Positions 48,431-61,800 of a DNA stretch of 64,000 nt are shown piece after piece. The stretch is from Whitmania pigra. Taxonomy: Eukaryota; Annelida; Clitellata; Hirudinida; Haemopidae. Location of the stretch: the NCBI GenBank assembly GCA_021613335.1, contig JAJTWR010000374.1:202501-266500 (forward strand), given 5' to 3'. The translations under genes were made by a program, and so were the position numbers. Within the stretch, counting starts at the first letter, position 1, and each line of letters begins with the position of its first letter. The notes under the pieces are model-generated. The model did no database searches. It worked only from the letters and a program-made list of their open reading frames with translations, and was not told the origin of the DNA.

Positions 48431-51033
48431 GTGCAAATAAGCAGTTCTTCTTAACTTGAAACAGAGTCCATAGTCAATGTTTTTCAAGTAGGTTAGGCAT
48501 TCTGAGCCCTTCCATATATGGATGAGAAACCACGGAGGGTGTGGCTCGGGAACGCCATTTCAGCTTTTTCCAGGGAAGGGGCAAACCTTCTCATAACTTG
48601 GAGACGACCTTTTTTTCTTCAAAGCCAAAATTCGGGGAAGCAAACCCTCGTGAATCATGGAAAGATGACCTATAGGCTGCAACCCCCCCCCCTTAATTAC
48701 GTCACTGGTATGACCTTGGTAAATCTCTTTTGGTTACGTTCAATCCTGCGGATACGCTACATTTTTTTTATAAGGATTCTATACCGGAGAGTAATATTCA
48801 AAAATGGGAATGGAAAAAAATATGTTTTATTTTGCAGAAATCTTGTAAGAAAGTTACAATTGCTTTTACATAATTTGGAAGTATGTTTTTAATTAAATTA
48901 TTGTAACTATTTTCAAAGTTCGCTTGAGCGAGTTTCAAATGTCTAATATGTCGCAAATTAAGCTTCGCGAAAATTGAATGGGCGATGAGCCATCCAAAAT
49001 AAATTTTTTCTCCCGTTTTGACACAAATTATAAAATTCTGTTTTAAATGCGGCTCTTTTAAAAATATTTCCATGTGAACAATACAGCAATGCTACCATCA
49101 GGAAAGCGAGTCGCGAATATCGTAGGTTGGTACATATTTTTTGACATCTCTAGTTCTTTGGCGTTGAATGCCTTATTCATAAGGTTTGTAAAACTTATTA
49201 ATTCGGGGTTTTCACTTAAAACAGACTTTCTCTATTTTGCAATATTTAGGCACTGTCGATGCTATTTAGAAAATGAATTTGGTTCAGCAAATTTTTCTTG
49301 CTAAAATGACTTTTACCTATGTGAGCGTTTAGAGCATGACATTGCAAACTCGCTTTGATGGACATACCTATGAAACTCTGTGTTTGGAATTCTGATTTAC
49401 GACCTCAAATCTCAGGCTGCCTTTTAAAATTTAATTTGACCTTGTGCACATAAAGCAGTGATCAGCTTCCTTAATCAAAAAAGAATATTTTGTAATATCG
49501 CATATTAATTTAAAAATCAATGAACTCCATTGCACTGAAAGTCGATTTTTTTTACCTGTGTGCACCAGTTGCAAAGAAACCAGGTGAGGAAGATTAAGAC
49601 TACTTAGTCTGGTGTTTCTGATTGCCATTCCAAGCAGTCTATTGACAATTTAAAATATTAGGATTAAAGTTTTTACGTATAACATTTGTAATCCAGCCAT
49701 TAAACTAGGCAGTAATCTAGTTTAGTGGATTACTTTTATGATAAAATTAAAGAATGTTTTACAGAATTTTTGAATAGATTCCTAATGCTTAATAAATGAT
49801 TTAAACTTATCAGCAAGTTATTCTTAAAATAGCCATATTCTAAAAAATGTCTTTGATGTGAGAAATCTTATTACATGTATAAAATTAGAATTCCTTTCAC
49901 CTGTCACTGGATTTGCACCTTTGAAATGGTCTTGGGGATGTAATTTAGTGAAATTGCATACCTATACTTTATCACATTTGGAAAGAGGGCATCATCATGG
50001 TTTGAGATGGATGTGCATTAAGTGTGTGCATGTGACAAAATTTAGGCCAGTAAACATCCTAGTTAATTGCTCTAAATTTTTGGTGATTAAATTAATTATT
50101 TAGCTATTAATTATAGCTGCAATAAAGTGATTTTAAATTTAATAATATTTAAAATGCAAACTAAATGACATTCAGCTCTACAAAATGGCACAATTGGAAG
50201 TTAGAAGGTGGCAGAACTTTCATGCTTTAGATTCCAATATCATTTTTGTTTTTGTTTTTTGTGGCCTTGAAAATCTGCTGATGGTTGTGTGGAAGTTTGT
50301 GACAACATCATAGTGTAAAGCATTGTTCTTATTTGTCGATGATGTATGATGATGATTACGGTGGTGATATTTACCCACTTTTATTCAAAAAAAATACTGC
50401 AAGCATTGGTATACATTCGCACCATCTTCTTAATTAATGATTTTATCCTGATTTACCATCATCATAATCATCTTTCCCTGCACAAGTCTTCTAAACATTC
50501 AAAAGCAAGCTGTAGTTGTTATATGGCACGTGTTTTAGCACAAGATCTGAAAGCTTCATAAACGATTTACTTGCTGAGCATCTCTCGTGTGTTCGCTAAG
50601 GTGGTTTTGAGGATTTGAGAAAGATGTTGTTTGAAGGGTTTGATGTAAATTTGTAAATCAGTTTCTAGTTTACAAAATTTTTATTAAATATATTTTATGA
50701 TTTAAACTAAATATTTTTCTTGTTCAGGATTGTGCAGCAAGACACTTTGTACAAGAAGATTTTTCAGCCAAATTTCAAGTCAGTTTAAAGGTACTTTGGA
50801 AATTATTAGAAAATTTTAATTTTTAGGAAATCAATAAAACAATTATTAAATAATTAGTTGACTTAATGCTTTTTAAGTCCTTGTAATTTCAGTAAAAAGC
50901 ATTTATAAATTAACCACATTCAGCCAAATTAACTTGGCAAACATATGTTGTCATTTTTCAATTCATTTCAGTTTTTCTGATTTGAATTAATAAAGGATCA
51001 AAAATAATTCTGTCAGAAACTCAACCCCAAGCA
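48431..51033. other. Intergenic, no gene recognised
   Basis: Unique AT-rich DNA with short frames lacking exon structure or recognisable motifs. A C-rich run lies at 48684-48693. An acceptor-to-donor interval at 50728-50790 could be a leader exon of the guanylate kinase gene, but it carries no ATG in a frame that continues. Confidence 0.5.
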
Positions 51034-53125
51034 ATGACCTCCATCCAACCTGTAGTCTTCTGTGGACCCTCGGGTGTCGGCAAAAGTACCCTCCTGAAAA
51101 GACTAATGAGCGAACATCCGAACTGTTTTGCGTTCAGCATATCTCGTAAGTTCGCAGGGAAGAAGATGGCAGTGAAATCATCACCATTGGGGCAGAACCT
51201 TGATGGCATTTTCATCATCATCATCATCATCATCACCACTTCATGGTTGATATTTATTATTTAACTCACAGATAGTCAATAAATGACACAAAGGAATTTT
51301 TAGCCAAGAATATGACTTTTTTTGCTGTAATTAGGTTCTGTTATAAAGTCATTTGTTTGTGTTGCCATGCCTACCAGATGTTTATGTTTTCAGACACCAC
51401 GAGGAAACCACGAATGAAAGAGGTGAATGGAAAAGGTTAGAATATTTATTTGTTCAATTGTGATTTATTATGACTAAATTAAGTTAATTGCATTAAATCG
51501 TTTATAATTAGGTTGTCAAGTATTTGTTATAAACATTAGGATATTTAATATTTTTAAATTACTTTTCTTTTTGCAAACATTTGCAAGGTTTGAAATATTT
51601 TGTTTACCTGATGTAAGAATGCATTAATCTGCTGCAAATTCAAACAACATAAACAGTGTGCCTTCACACTTGTTTATTATTGATCTGCGAAATAGCTTAT
51701 GAGCAGGACAATAAGTAAGCTGATGGTGTGCATTTATCAGTCATTTCTAACAGCTTACTAAATAGAATAACAATAATATTCATAATAATAACAATAATAA
51801 TATCCATAATAATAATAATTCAAATGATGATGGTAATGATGCTTAAATTCTAGATAAGTTGTTAGAAGTAAACATCCGTTCGTATAAGCATTACAAGTAT
51901 TAAGCCTGTTTTTGTTGTTGTTATTAGCATGCAGATCTCAATGTAAATGTACTTGCTTGATTAATTAATTAATTAAAAGCTCAAATGAATGTCGTGCCCA
52001 TTACAGATTATTATTTTGTGACGAAGGAGCAAATGCTCAAGGACATCTCGGAGAACAAGTTCATCGAGTACGTGGAAAACTACGGAAACCTCTACGGCAC
52101 CAGGTTCGTACGAAGGGATTAATATCGATTTGTTTTATTGTTTATTTCACTATCTTTGACAATGTACAAAGTCTTTGGTCATTTTATTAAACTTAAATTA
52201 ATTAATTTATTTATTTTAATTAAGATTTTATTTTTATCTTTATGATAAACCGTAACTGATTGTATTTTAATTGTAAACGTGCGTAATTATTACTTTGAGA
52301 CAGGCCATCAGTGATGATGATTCCATAATTAGTTGACGATGTTTAAACGATTCATTCAGATGTATTTAACAACTTATTATAATCAACAAATGTTCTCATA
52401 ACCACAGCATTCAGGCCATCAGGGACATCTCGAACAGCGGCCGGATCTGCATCCTCGACATTGACACGAAGGGCGTCGAAAGTGTCAAGAAGACCGACCT
52501 CAACCCTAAGTACATATTCATCAAGCCACCCTGTTATGAGGAGCTGGTAAATTAACGCTTAACCTGATTGGCTGGCTGGATGGTAATGGTTAGATGATAA
52601 ATGGTTTAATAAGTCTCCGAATGTTTTTTGTGCAGGAAAAGAGATTGGTAAGACGAGGCACAGAAGATCTGGATTCATTGAGCAAGAGGCTCGAACTTGC
52701 CAAGCAGGAATTGGCTTATGGTAATATTTTATCACTTGTTTGTCCAATGCCAGTTGATGTATTGCAGCAGCTAATTATTATATTTTATTACACAAAGGGC
52801 TTTCACAAAGTTTTGCATCCCAGATTCATTTGCATTAAAGTTGTTGATTATTTTCTTTAAAAAAGTATAAATAAAAGAATTGTGTTTTCCAGGTGAGAAG
52901 GAAGGTGTGTTTGATCTCATCCTCACCAATGATGACCTGGAAGAGGCATATGCTCAACTCAATGGTTTTCTGAAAGAGGTTAAGACTTATTTTAACTGTA
53001 GACAAAATGTTTGATGATGATGAAATGATTACAAATTTATAATTTATTGTAACTGTCATCACCTCTTAATTCTTCAGGACATAGCCAAAGTCTGTCCATC
53101 TGTTAAACCAAAGGAGACTGCATGA
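51034..53125 (+). CDS. GUK1: Guanylate kinase, 7 coding exons
   Basis: Phosphorylates GMP to GDP with ATP. Exons: 51034-51145, 51394-51435, 52007-52103, 52408-52546, 52636-52720, 52893-52978, 53078-53125. Phases close and give 202 aa, normal for the family. Visible features are the P-loop [14 protein letters not shown] at residues 11-24, the GMP-binding stretch [34 protein letters not shown], the [11 protein letters not shown] strand-loop and the lid region [17 protein letters not shown]. The usual GFSVSHTTR motif reads AFSISHTTR. The start codon follows TCAACCCCAAGCA and gives the expected short N-terminus [11 protein letters not shown]. The gene looks intact. An AATAAA lies 60 bases after the stop codon. 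Confidence 0.96.
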
Positions 53126-53184
53126 AGCATCATTACCACCACCAATGGATGCCAAGATATTCCCATTGAAAGTCTTTCTTTTCA

Positions 53185-53190
53185 AATAAA
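53185..53190 (+). terminator. Polyadenylation signal of GUK1
   Basis: A canonical AATAAA in the right position, 60 bases downstream of the guanylate kinase stop codon. Confidence 0.6.
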
Positions 53191-54772
53191 CAATCTCATG
53201 TCCATTTATGGGCAGCTGACTTTTGATGTACAAATGATTCTTTTATTGCTTCAAATCGTGTTTAAGGTTGACTGTCATAGTTAGGTACTTGTCCAGTAAT
53301 TGCAGACTATTGTCGAGTTAAAAATAACTTTTGTGACCAGTGACTTATCATAAGCAAACTAATGCTATGCTGAATCCTACGAGCGTCACTGTTACGTCGT
53401 AGATATATTTATTAATGTTAGTGAAATTTATTCTTTGAAATTATTAATATTGTTTCGTGAAATTACTAGTGTGGCCTTATTTCAGCTTATTTCCTTCTTA
53501 CTTTTCTTTTAAGTTTACAAAGTTGGAGAGTTTGGTAACATTTCTCAATTTGTGACATTGGGATGGAGAGATCTGCTTAATTTGCATTCATTATCGACAT
53601 TCATGGCATTTAACCTTTGAAATCTGTCAGATATGCACTCAAGGTGTTCATGCACTTAGATACACACAGACATGCTATTTGACCATCAGTTTGAAGGCAT
53701 TACAAAAGTCGACTTCATTTGAAAACAAATCTTCAGGGGTTTTGCAATTATTGTGTTGAGGCCTTGGATTTTCATCATTTGAGTTGTGCCATCTGGCTAA
53801 TCACTTCGGCAATGTCGTCCTCAGCTTGTGTGACAAATTATAGCAAATGCATTAGATCAGTTAGTTCTTACTCATTATAAATGTCTTTTTTGACATTTTC
53901 CTGAAGGAGGGAGTCGACAATTGTGACAAAAATATATGAAACTCTGTTGGTCCTCATTGAAGAATTAAAATTTGAATATCAAGTAATTGATCAGGTGATT
54001 ATTTTTAGGTATGAATTAAGCTTTCAACCTCAAACTGTTGATTAGGCCAAGATTTGTCAAAAAGAAATTATTTATCCCGGTTTTGATATGAACAGCTTGT
54101 GGCATATTCCCAAATTAAAATATTTGCAGAGCAGCCGCTGCGGCATTAGTGAAACCAACAGGGGGTCTACTGTGTATTTAGGCATTTTATTGTTTTTAGT
54201 TGCAGACATTTTCTTATTTAGGTAGAATCCTAAAGTGTATTCTAGTCTTGTTTGGCTTCATCAATGCGTAAGCGAAGAAGTAGGAGGGTTAAAAGCACAG
54301 CTTTGCAAGACAACGAAACAATGGAAAATCGGCATTTGGCTGTGACAACCCTTAACTTGTATCAACTATTGTATGTATAATATCATGCAATTTCAATAAC
54401 GTTTTTAAAAACCATTTGAAGCGCACAAATTTCTGTGCCTGCTAATTTCATCTAGTTAAAGAATGACATTTTCCTCTTCTTCTTCTTCTTCTTCTTCTTA
54501 TTATTATTATTATTATTAGCAATGTTATTATTATTATAATTATCATGCAAGTGTCTGGTGATGGAATACGTAAGATATATTGCATTGGCCAGCTAATTTG
54601 GCAGTTTATTCAAAGTCATAATTAACCGTATAAAAGTTTAATAATTTTTTAGAAACAAGGATGTAATTTATTTTACATTTCGTCGTCCATCAGAAAGCTA
54701 AATGTTGGAAATGAACTGCTAACTTGTCTGACAAACTGCACTTAGTATAATTTCAAGTAATTTGTAAACATT
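53191..54772. other. Intergenic between GUK1 and the ARL16-like gene
   Basis: Unique sequence with a short CTT/ATT repeat (54474-54518). A possible exon-like interval at about 54131-54223 could encode a hydrophobic stretch, but its splice phase does not join anything nearby. I see no supported gene. Confidence 0.5.
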
Positions 54773-56727
54773 ATGATAAAAGCTATTTTTAATTACTGTG
54801 GTAATAAGTGAGTTATGCCCGTTGTTGTTATACCATGGAGTTTGGCTCATCACCAGACCATCATGTTTTTGTGCTTTGCGAATTAAAGATACAGATATTT
54901 TTAATGAATTGATCTCTCATAATCACAAACTTTTGTTATCTGCATTATTAAATCACTTGGAATTAAATTTCCTTACGTTTTGTAATACATTTTATCATGT
55001 GCTTGCTGCTAGGACCATCCAATGTTGGTAAATCACTATTGCTGGAAAAACTCGGTAAATGCTATAATGAAATTGACATTTAATTGTAACTTCCAGATCA
55101 TCAAATGACTCTTAACTAATTTTTAGACAATACTTTGCAGGAGACGAATGCGCGCACTCAAAAAGCAAATCTTATGAAAATATTGTTAGTCTTTTTTAAT
55201 TCATATTTTTGAATAATTGTGAAATGCTTTTTAGCATGAACACTCTAACGGGAAGCAATGGAATCTTAAACATTTTTATAAATGCAGTCTTTAAAGCCAT
55301 CAATAAAAAGAATAGTATTTAGCTGTGGAAAAAGGACTGAGATTGGAATCATTGAGCCTGAAAATTGCTCCTTCTCTTGCTGGGCCAAATACTTAGTGCC
55401 ACAGTGTTCATCCATTTTGGTACTGTTATTAATATTTGTTATTATCAATTCATTTCATGTGCTTAAAGGAATTTTGTGTTGAAATTGATTATTAGGATTT
55501 ATAGCAAATTGATTTTTTAATTATTTTAGAGTAGGCATACTGTGCATATACATGTCATCATTTATCAATTACTTGTTATTAGGTAAAATTATGTAAATAT
55601 TATTATATTATTCCAGTGAATGCAATATGGAATGAGTGAGTTGAAACAATGGGGTACTGCATACCTGTGCCCTTGTACTTATTATATACCCATCTAGTTC
55701 TACTTGTAACTTCATTTATGTAGCTCCATAAGCATAGCATCAGAGGCACTTCTTGTAACCATTTATGCAGCCCTCCTTCCCAGGACATATGCAGGCACGT
55801 AACCCATTCGGCCAACTTGGAATGGAATACGAGTGCTCAAACCCAAATTGCAATTTATTTCTGGATTTTTTAAATTCATTTCTATTTAATTTGTCTGATT
55901 GCATTTTAAGAGCACAAAGTGATGTCTTGCTTAGGATTCATTTGTAATTTTTTGTAAACTCCGAACACGTTCTGCAAAGATCAAGTACTTGAACCTTGAG
56001 TTATTGGCAATTAACTTCATATTTCAGCACTCAAAGAGTCCTTGAACAATAGTTCATTTGCAATTAACTTAATATTTCAAGAGTGCTTAGTTTATTTTTG
56101 TCATTTTTTAATATTTAAAATAGATTGATCTTTTATAATAAAATTTATAAAGATCATTTGAAGTTGTTGTGGAATGAATGCATTCCATGCACATAATTTT
56201 GATACTGCTTGCAGTTCATGATTGATTCAACAAACAGGAGGCAAATTTCTGAAGCGTACATTCTTCTCTTAAAAGTTTTGTCTTTCCCAGAAACAAATAA
56301 TGTTCCTGTCCTCATATTGCTCAATAAATGGTGGGTAGAGTGAAATGTTATTTAACATGTGGTATAATGATAATCATTCAAATTTTAGCCAATAATAATA
56401 AATAATACTCTCATTTTTAAGTTAAACTGGTCACAACAGGAGTGGTTGATTATTTTCAGTGATAAGGGTGACTCCATGACTAGAACGGAGGTTGAAGTCT
56501 ATTTTCATCTTAAGGACATTGTTAACAGTTTTGCAGCTGTTAGAAAGCAGAGCAACATCACAACCCTTAACAGCTCCCTTTGTGCCAATGAACGTTCATC
56601 GGAATCGATGGTTCCCGATGTAAGTTCTAAAGCACCTCGACAGATTAATGTGTTGGAGTGCAGCTGCACAGATGGAACCGGCTTGCCATTCATATTGTCG
56701 TGGCTTCAACAAAATGTCGGCCAATAG
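54773..56727 (+). CDS. ARL16: ARL16-like small GTPase, 6 coding exons
   Basis: Exons: 54773-54800, 55013-55054, 55141-55184, 55288-55419, 56215-56330, 56460-56727. Phases close and give 209 aa (human ARL16: 197). The P-loop is GPSNVGKSLLLEKL and the NKxD motif is NKCD in VPVLILLNKCDKGD. The segment FMIDSTNRRQISEAYILLLK matches ARF-family strand and helix. The stretch FHLKDIVNSFAAVRKQSNIT followed by ECSCTDGTGLPFILSWLQ matches ARL16 best by memory (LPDIIACAKQNITT, REGTGLAGVLAWLQ). The usual DxGGQ switch is replaced by EPENCSF; ARL16 is also atypical there. A roughly 30-residue insert rich in Ser precedes the last strand. Exon 1 (MIKAIFNYC) is the least certain part. The divergent SRP receptor beta subunit was considered and fits less well. 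Confidence 0.7.
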
Positions 56728-58211
56728 ATGTTCCGGGGATTGATAAATTTGTTGACCATTTGCCAACGTAAATCGTTATCATTAATATAATAAATAATAC
56801 TCTCAATTTTTGTGACATCTTTAAAGTTTTCTCTGCCCTTGAAAACCCTGCTCGTCAGGCTGTAAAAGCTGTACTATTGTGTTTCGATCAAGAAAGTGTG
56901 ACAAACACTTCATTAAATTCAATTGTATTTGTTTACATTTACACAGTATTTGAAAAAAATGCAATTACAAACTCTAGCCGTGTCAGAATCAATTGTCAAT
57001 AACTGGTACATTTATTAAATTATTTAAAGGAGTTGTTGCAGACACTCAATCATATCAGTGGATTAATGCTCTATTTTAACTCATTTTGTTATGTGACGTT
57101 CTTGCAAAATCATTCATTGTTAAGTGGAATAAGCTCGATTAGTGCAATGCATTAATGACAATCAGTTTTGAAATTAATGATTAAGCTAGGAATGTAGTCC
57201 TGTTACATATTATATATATATATAGTTTAGTCTTTTCATTGTAGGTTGAGAGCTAAATTTGAATCTGAGGGATTTTCTTTCTCTGCGCATTCTAACGTCA
57301 TGCTCTCTTTTGATTGAGCTGCAAGCAAAATTTTAAAAAAGTTAGATATTTATTGTCTTAAGGAATTTATAATAAATTTTAGATTAGTTAGAAGTTGTGT
57401 TTTACTCCGTGAAAAGCTAAGGGTTATCCAATGAAAATAATTAAAATTGTAATCGATTATTATCATTCGAACAAGTTCTGCTAAAAATCTGATTTTCCGA
57501 TTAGAAAATTGTTTTTAAATGAGATTAATACTTAGAATAATTTAGTATGTCAGTATTTTGTTAAACAAGAAATACATCAAGATCCTATCGAAGCACAATG
57601 CCTAGCTGAAATCTGCAAGCTGCAATTTGCAGAAAACTTATCAATAAATTAATAAATTTCAATTTTTTTGAAATTATCATTTATAGTCTAAACTACTAAA
57701 ATAATGGATAGTGACCACGAGCTTATTCTAAAGTCCGGCTAAAGCAACCAATCACAGAGATGCAACGATGATTGTGAAGGCCCTCGGCCAATCAGATGAC
57801 TGAAAGCCTTTGTCCCATATCAGTTGAATCGTACTCGTCATAGTAACCTGCCAACCAATTATTCTGATTATTATAACCAATTATTACCTTGGTAAGTGCG
57901 AGCAATCAGAGATGTTAATGAAGCTCAAGCATGATAATTACCATTCTACTTTAAGCGATTCCATGAAAGCACTATTGATTTTAAGTTCGATTAGTATCGC
58001 ATTAGATGGTGAATGAAGAAAGCAAAATTCGATGACATTGAATCAGAGTAGCAGTTTTTAAAGGATCTTTCAATGAATGATTCTTTGCAGGCTGGCAAAT
58101 GCTTCCTCAACTTCTTTTGGGAATTTAGGATTCAAAAAATAAATAGCAAATTTTGCAAACCATTCAAAACAAAAGAAATGATGTCCCTAACGTAAAGTTA
58201 TAAATGTTAAA
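56728..58211. other. Intergenic between convergent genes
   Basis: The ARL16-like gene (plus) and the SLC26-like gene (minus) converge here. I see only unique AT-rich sequence with a short TA run at 57212-57223, and no additional coding exon. Confidence 0.55.
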
Positions 58212-58763
58212 TTATTTAAATATCGATATCAAACTTTGGATGAGATTCACTGCTTCTTCAACAGATGATGCAGAATGAAAATTGGGCAACATACACTTTT
58301 TCATGTCTTCTTCTATGTTCTTCTACAATCCAACACCAGGTTTGCTTATTAGAGCAAAATTGCTAAATTAAATTTTTAATTAATGCAATTAATTGAAAAT
58401 ACTTTATTTAGATAAAAATTGAACTAAACCTCTGCTTATTTGAGCATGTCGTAAGTAACCAGTTACAGATTTTAGTCAAAATATCGCATAACCACTACTA
58501 AAATTTATAAAATATAAGAAATGTTTTCTAGTGAAAGTATTTAAAATTAAATAGTATTAAATAGTTAAAAAGTCATTAAGAAATAGGAATCTCCACCTTG
58601 AGGTTAACCCAGACAAGCATGCAATCACATGATTCCAAGTCTTGAAGAAGTACATGAAAGCCCTAGATAATAAATTCTATTATAAATAAACCGCATAGCC
58701 TCTGATGCCTTAAAATTTAATTATTGTTATTATTATTATTATTATTATTTATTATTATTATTA

Positions 58764-58802
<39 letters not shown>

Positions 58803-61800
58803 CATCATCATCATCATCATCATTAGAATTATTATCATTATTAATTATTTATTAACATTATTTCAAAGTTCCTTTTAAAGTTTTGACAATGATGCATTAC
58901 TGTATGATTTGTGTTTATAGTTAATGCTTATTTTAATGATTCGGATTTTCAATCAAATTAAATCAATCAAGCTGCAATTAAAGCGATTAATATTTGAGTG
59001 GTTAATTCACCTACTTCAATAACCGAGTAATCGACTCTGTTGATGTGCACACAATCAATTATCGCAGCTCTTGGTCTGTCATCTTAAAAAAAAAAATTAA
59101 AAATTCAGTACTTCAGAATATTTTATGCACTGCATTGGAGCGGTTATTGGTTATTGCCCTAGCTAAATTAGGTCATGGATGGTTCTGTTAATTAAATAAT
59201 AACTATTTAAAGAAAAAATACTATAATTTGAACATTAATAATTGTCACTGAATCTGATGAACAGCCACCAATTTGATATTGGAAAAGCAAAAAACATGTC
59301 GTGACTACAACATTTAAGTATTTCAAAGCCCTGAAGGAAACCAGGGCTCCTGGGCACTCACAACCACTCTTGGGGCAATTGCTGCCACTTGCTGGACCAA
59401 CAACCCAACTTGCACGTCAATAAATTAACGAATAATATACAAAGAAAAAGTAATAATTTGTAATCGTTTATTTTAAATTTTGAAACAAAACATACTCACC
59501 TCCAGGAGTAAGCTTTTCTAATATTGTGGTCGTGAAGCTCTCAACATTTGGAAAGAGAAGGCCATGTTCAACTCTCAGGACTGTTATGTCTGGTGTATTC
59601 ATCTGAAATTATTTGTTATGTCTGGTGTATTCATCTGAAATTATTTGTTATATCTGGTATATTCATCTGAAATTATTTGTTATGTCTTTTTTTTTCATCT
59701 GAAATTATTTGTTATGTCTGGTATATTCATCTGAAATTATTTGTTATGTCTTTTTTTTTCATCTGAAATTATTTGTTATGTCTGGTATATTCATCTGAAA
59801 TTATTTGTTATGTCTGGTAAATTCATCTGAACGTATTTCTTTAAAAGCATTATATCATTTATTACTCTCATTTTAAAATATTTTCAGCCTTTACCAGAAA
59901 GAGGACGACTTAGGCAGTAAATGGGTTTTTAAAACCTGAATGACTGAATGATGTGTAAGCCAAACCAATCTCAGAATAAAAGTGATACAACAACAATAAT
60001 AAAAACAGCAACAATGACACAATGACGATGGTGACAAGCAGAAATGTATTTACCCCATAGAGGATTCTACTGTCTATGAATTGCAGAACGTCCGCTGTGA
60101 CATCCTGAAAATAGTGAAGGTTACCATAGTGATATTATAAATATATTACAAATAGTGATGAGGTGTTAAATTATCTTGCGCATTGTAATATTAATAAACA
60201 TTACTGATCTACTTACTATGATTTTTGGTCTTCCCCATAAGCAAAGGAGAATAATTAATGAGAGCCCAATGCCTGACAATATGCCATACTGGAATTTGTT
60301 TCTTAATTAATCATAAAAATGAAAAAACTGCAAAATTCTGGATAAAATTAAACTCTAATTAAACTGTGGAAGATGATTTTTTTCAGCTTTTGCTGAAAAT
60401 TGAAGCGACCTGTAGCTTAATTTTAAAGCTTAAAAAACTATCGCAAAAGATTGCATTCAAATGAAAATGTAATTATTATTCATTTTAATTGCATCAGAAT
60501 TTAGTTAACCTCCACTCCAATAACCAGAGACAAGATGAACGTGACTCCCCAACTCAACAAATCAATCTCTAAAATGTCAGAACATCTTTAAAACATACAT
60601 TTTAATGTGATCAACGCGTTTAATATTGAAACATTAAATTCAACTCTTCATTGAAAAAGCAATTGAGCTAGTCCTAAAGCTAGTTATCATTTATTAATAG
60701 CATATTTTGCAATGATTGCACTGATTGATTGATTACTTACTGTTCGTTCTCCATAACTTTAGCGGCAATCGGAAATTGATCATGTCGATGACAGCGCATA
60801 TGATGACGACAGCCAACGTTGCGCCAGGAATGTAGTGAAAGTACGGCGTCAAGAAGAGCAAGGAAATCATAACTAAGAGGCCTAATTAACAAATTATTAT
60901 GTATATAAATTTTATCAATATAATGTTCAAATCAGGAGTGTTTTTGTAGAAAATTCGATAATACAATCAAAAGAAACTGGACATTAAAAACTTAATATGA
61001 ATTAAAACTATTAATATACATTCTTAATTTGCCTGCTTTATATGGAGATTAAAATGCTTTTTACCTGTCATAAGTCCCCCGGCAGGAGTTTTTACACCGC
61101 TGGCAGAATTAACTGCAGTCCTATTAAAAATTATAGAATGACATTAACTCATTAAGTAACGAATTGCTCAATTAATAATTTTTTTTATTTCCAAATGTAA
61201 GGGATTATAATTCTCAGTTGAGATGCAAAATAATAGTGTAATAATAAAATGATGAAATAGTCAGCATTTGTGAGAGGACACTTATATAAACAAAGAAAAA
61301 AAAATTTTGGTTGGACTTTAAATAAAGTTAAAATGATAAAATAAAATAAAATAAAATAAAATACATTATTTCTGCTAACCTCGAAAAACTGCCGGTGACT
61401 GGAAATGAGGAAACAAAGCAGCTTGCAATGTTACAAATTCCTGCAACAAGATTGCTTAACAATAGCAGTAAACATGACAATATGGCGGCAGAGAGTAATC
61501 TATAATCAGCCAAATTTTTATTTACTTAATTGACACGTAAAAGTAAATACATACCAATGGCAACGAATTCTTGACTTGGATCGATCTTATAACCGTTCTT
61601 CTTGGCTATTCGACAAAATGAAACATAAAGCCACATTACTTTATGACTGTTATATTCGTTGAACTTTCAATGTCGAATAGTAAATATTAGTATTCATACG
61701 AACCAAATACTTTTCCAATAGCCATCGTCTCTACAACCCCAAGAATTGGAATGATGACAAATCCTGGACCTATGTGCTGTTAATATTTAGTAAACTTGAG

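Noticed and set aside
48518..48892. 124-codon plus-strand frame
   Set aside because: There is no domain-like pattern or splice structure, and a homopolymer C run lies inside it; it is probably chance.
50728..50790. Possible extra 5' exon of guanylate kinase
   Set aside because: It has acceptor and donor sites and an open frame but no ATG. The protein is already full length from 51034, so at most it is untranslated leader.
54131..54223. Exon-like interval encoding a hydrophobic segment before the GTPase gene
   Set aside because: It was tested as a membrane anchor of an SRP receptor beta subunit. Its phase does not join the P-loop exon, and the downstream protein fits ARL16, which has no such anchor.
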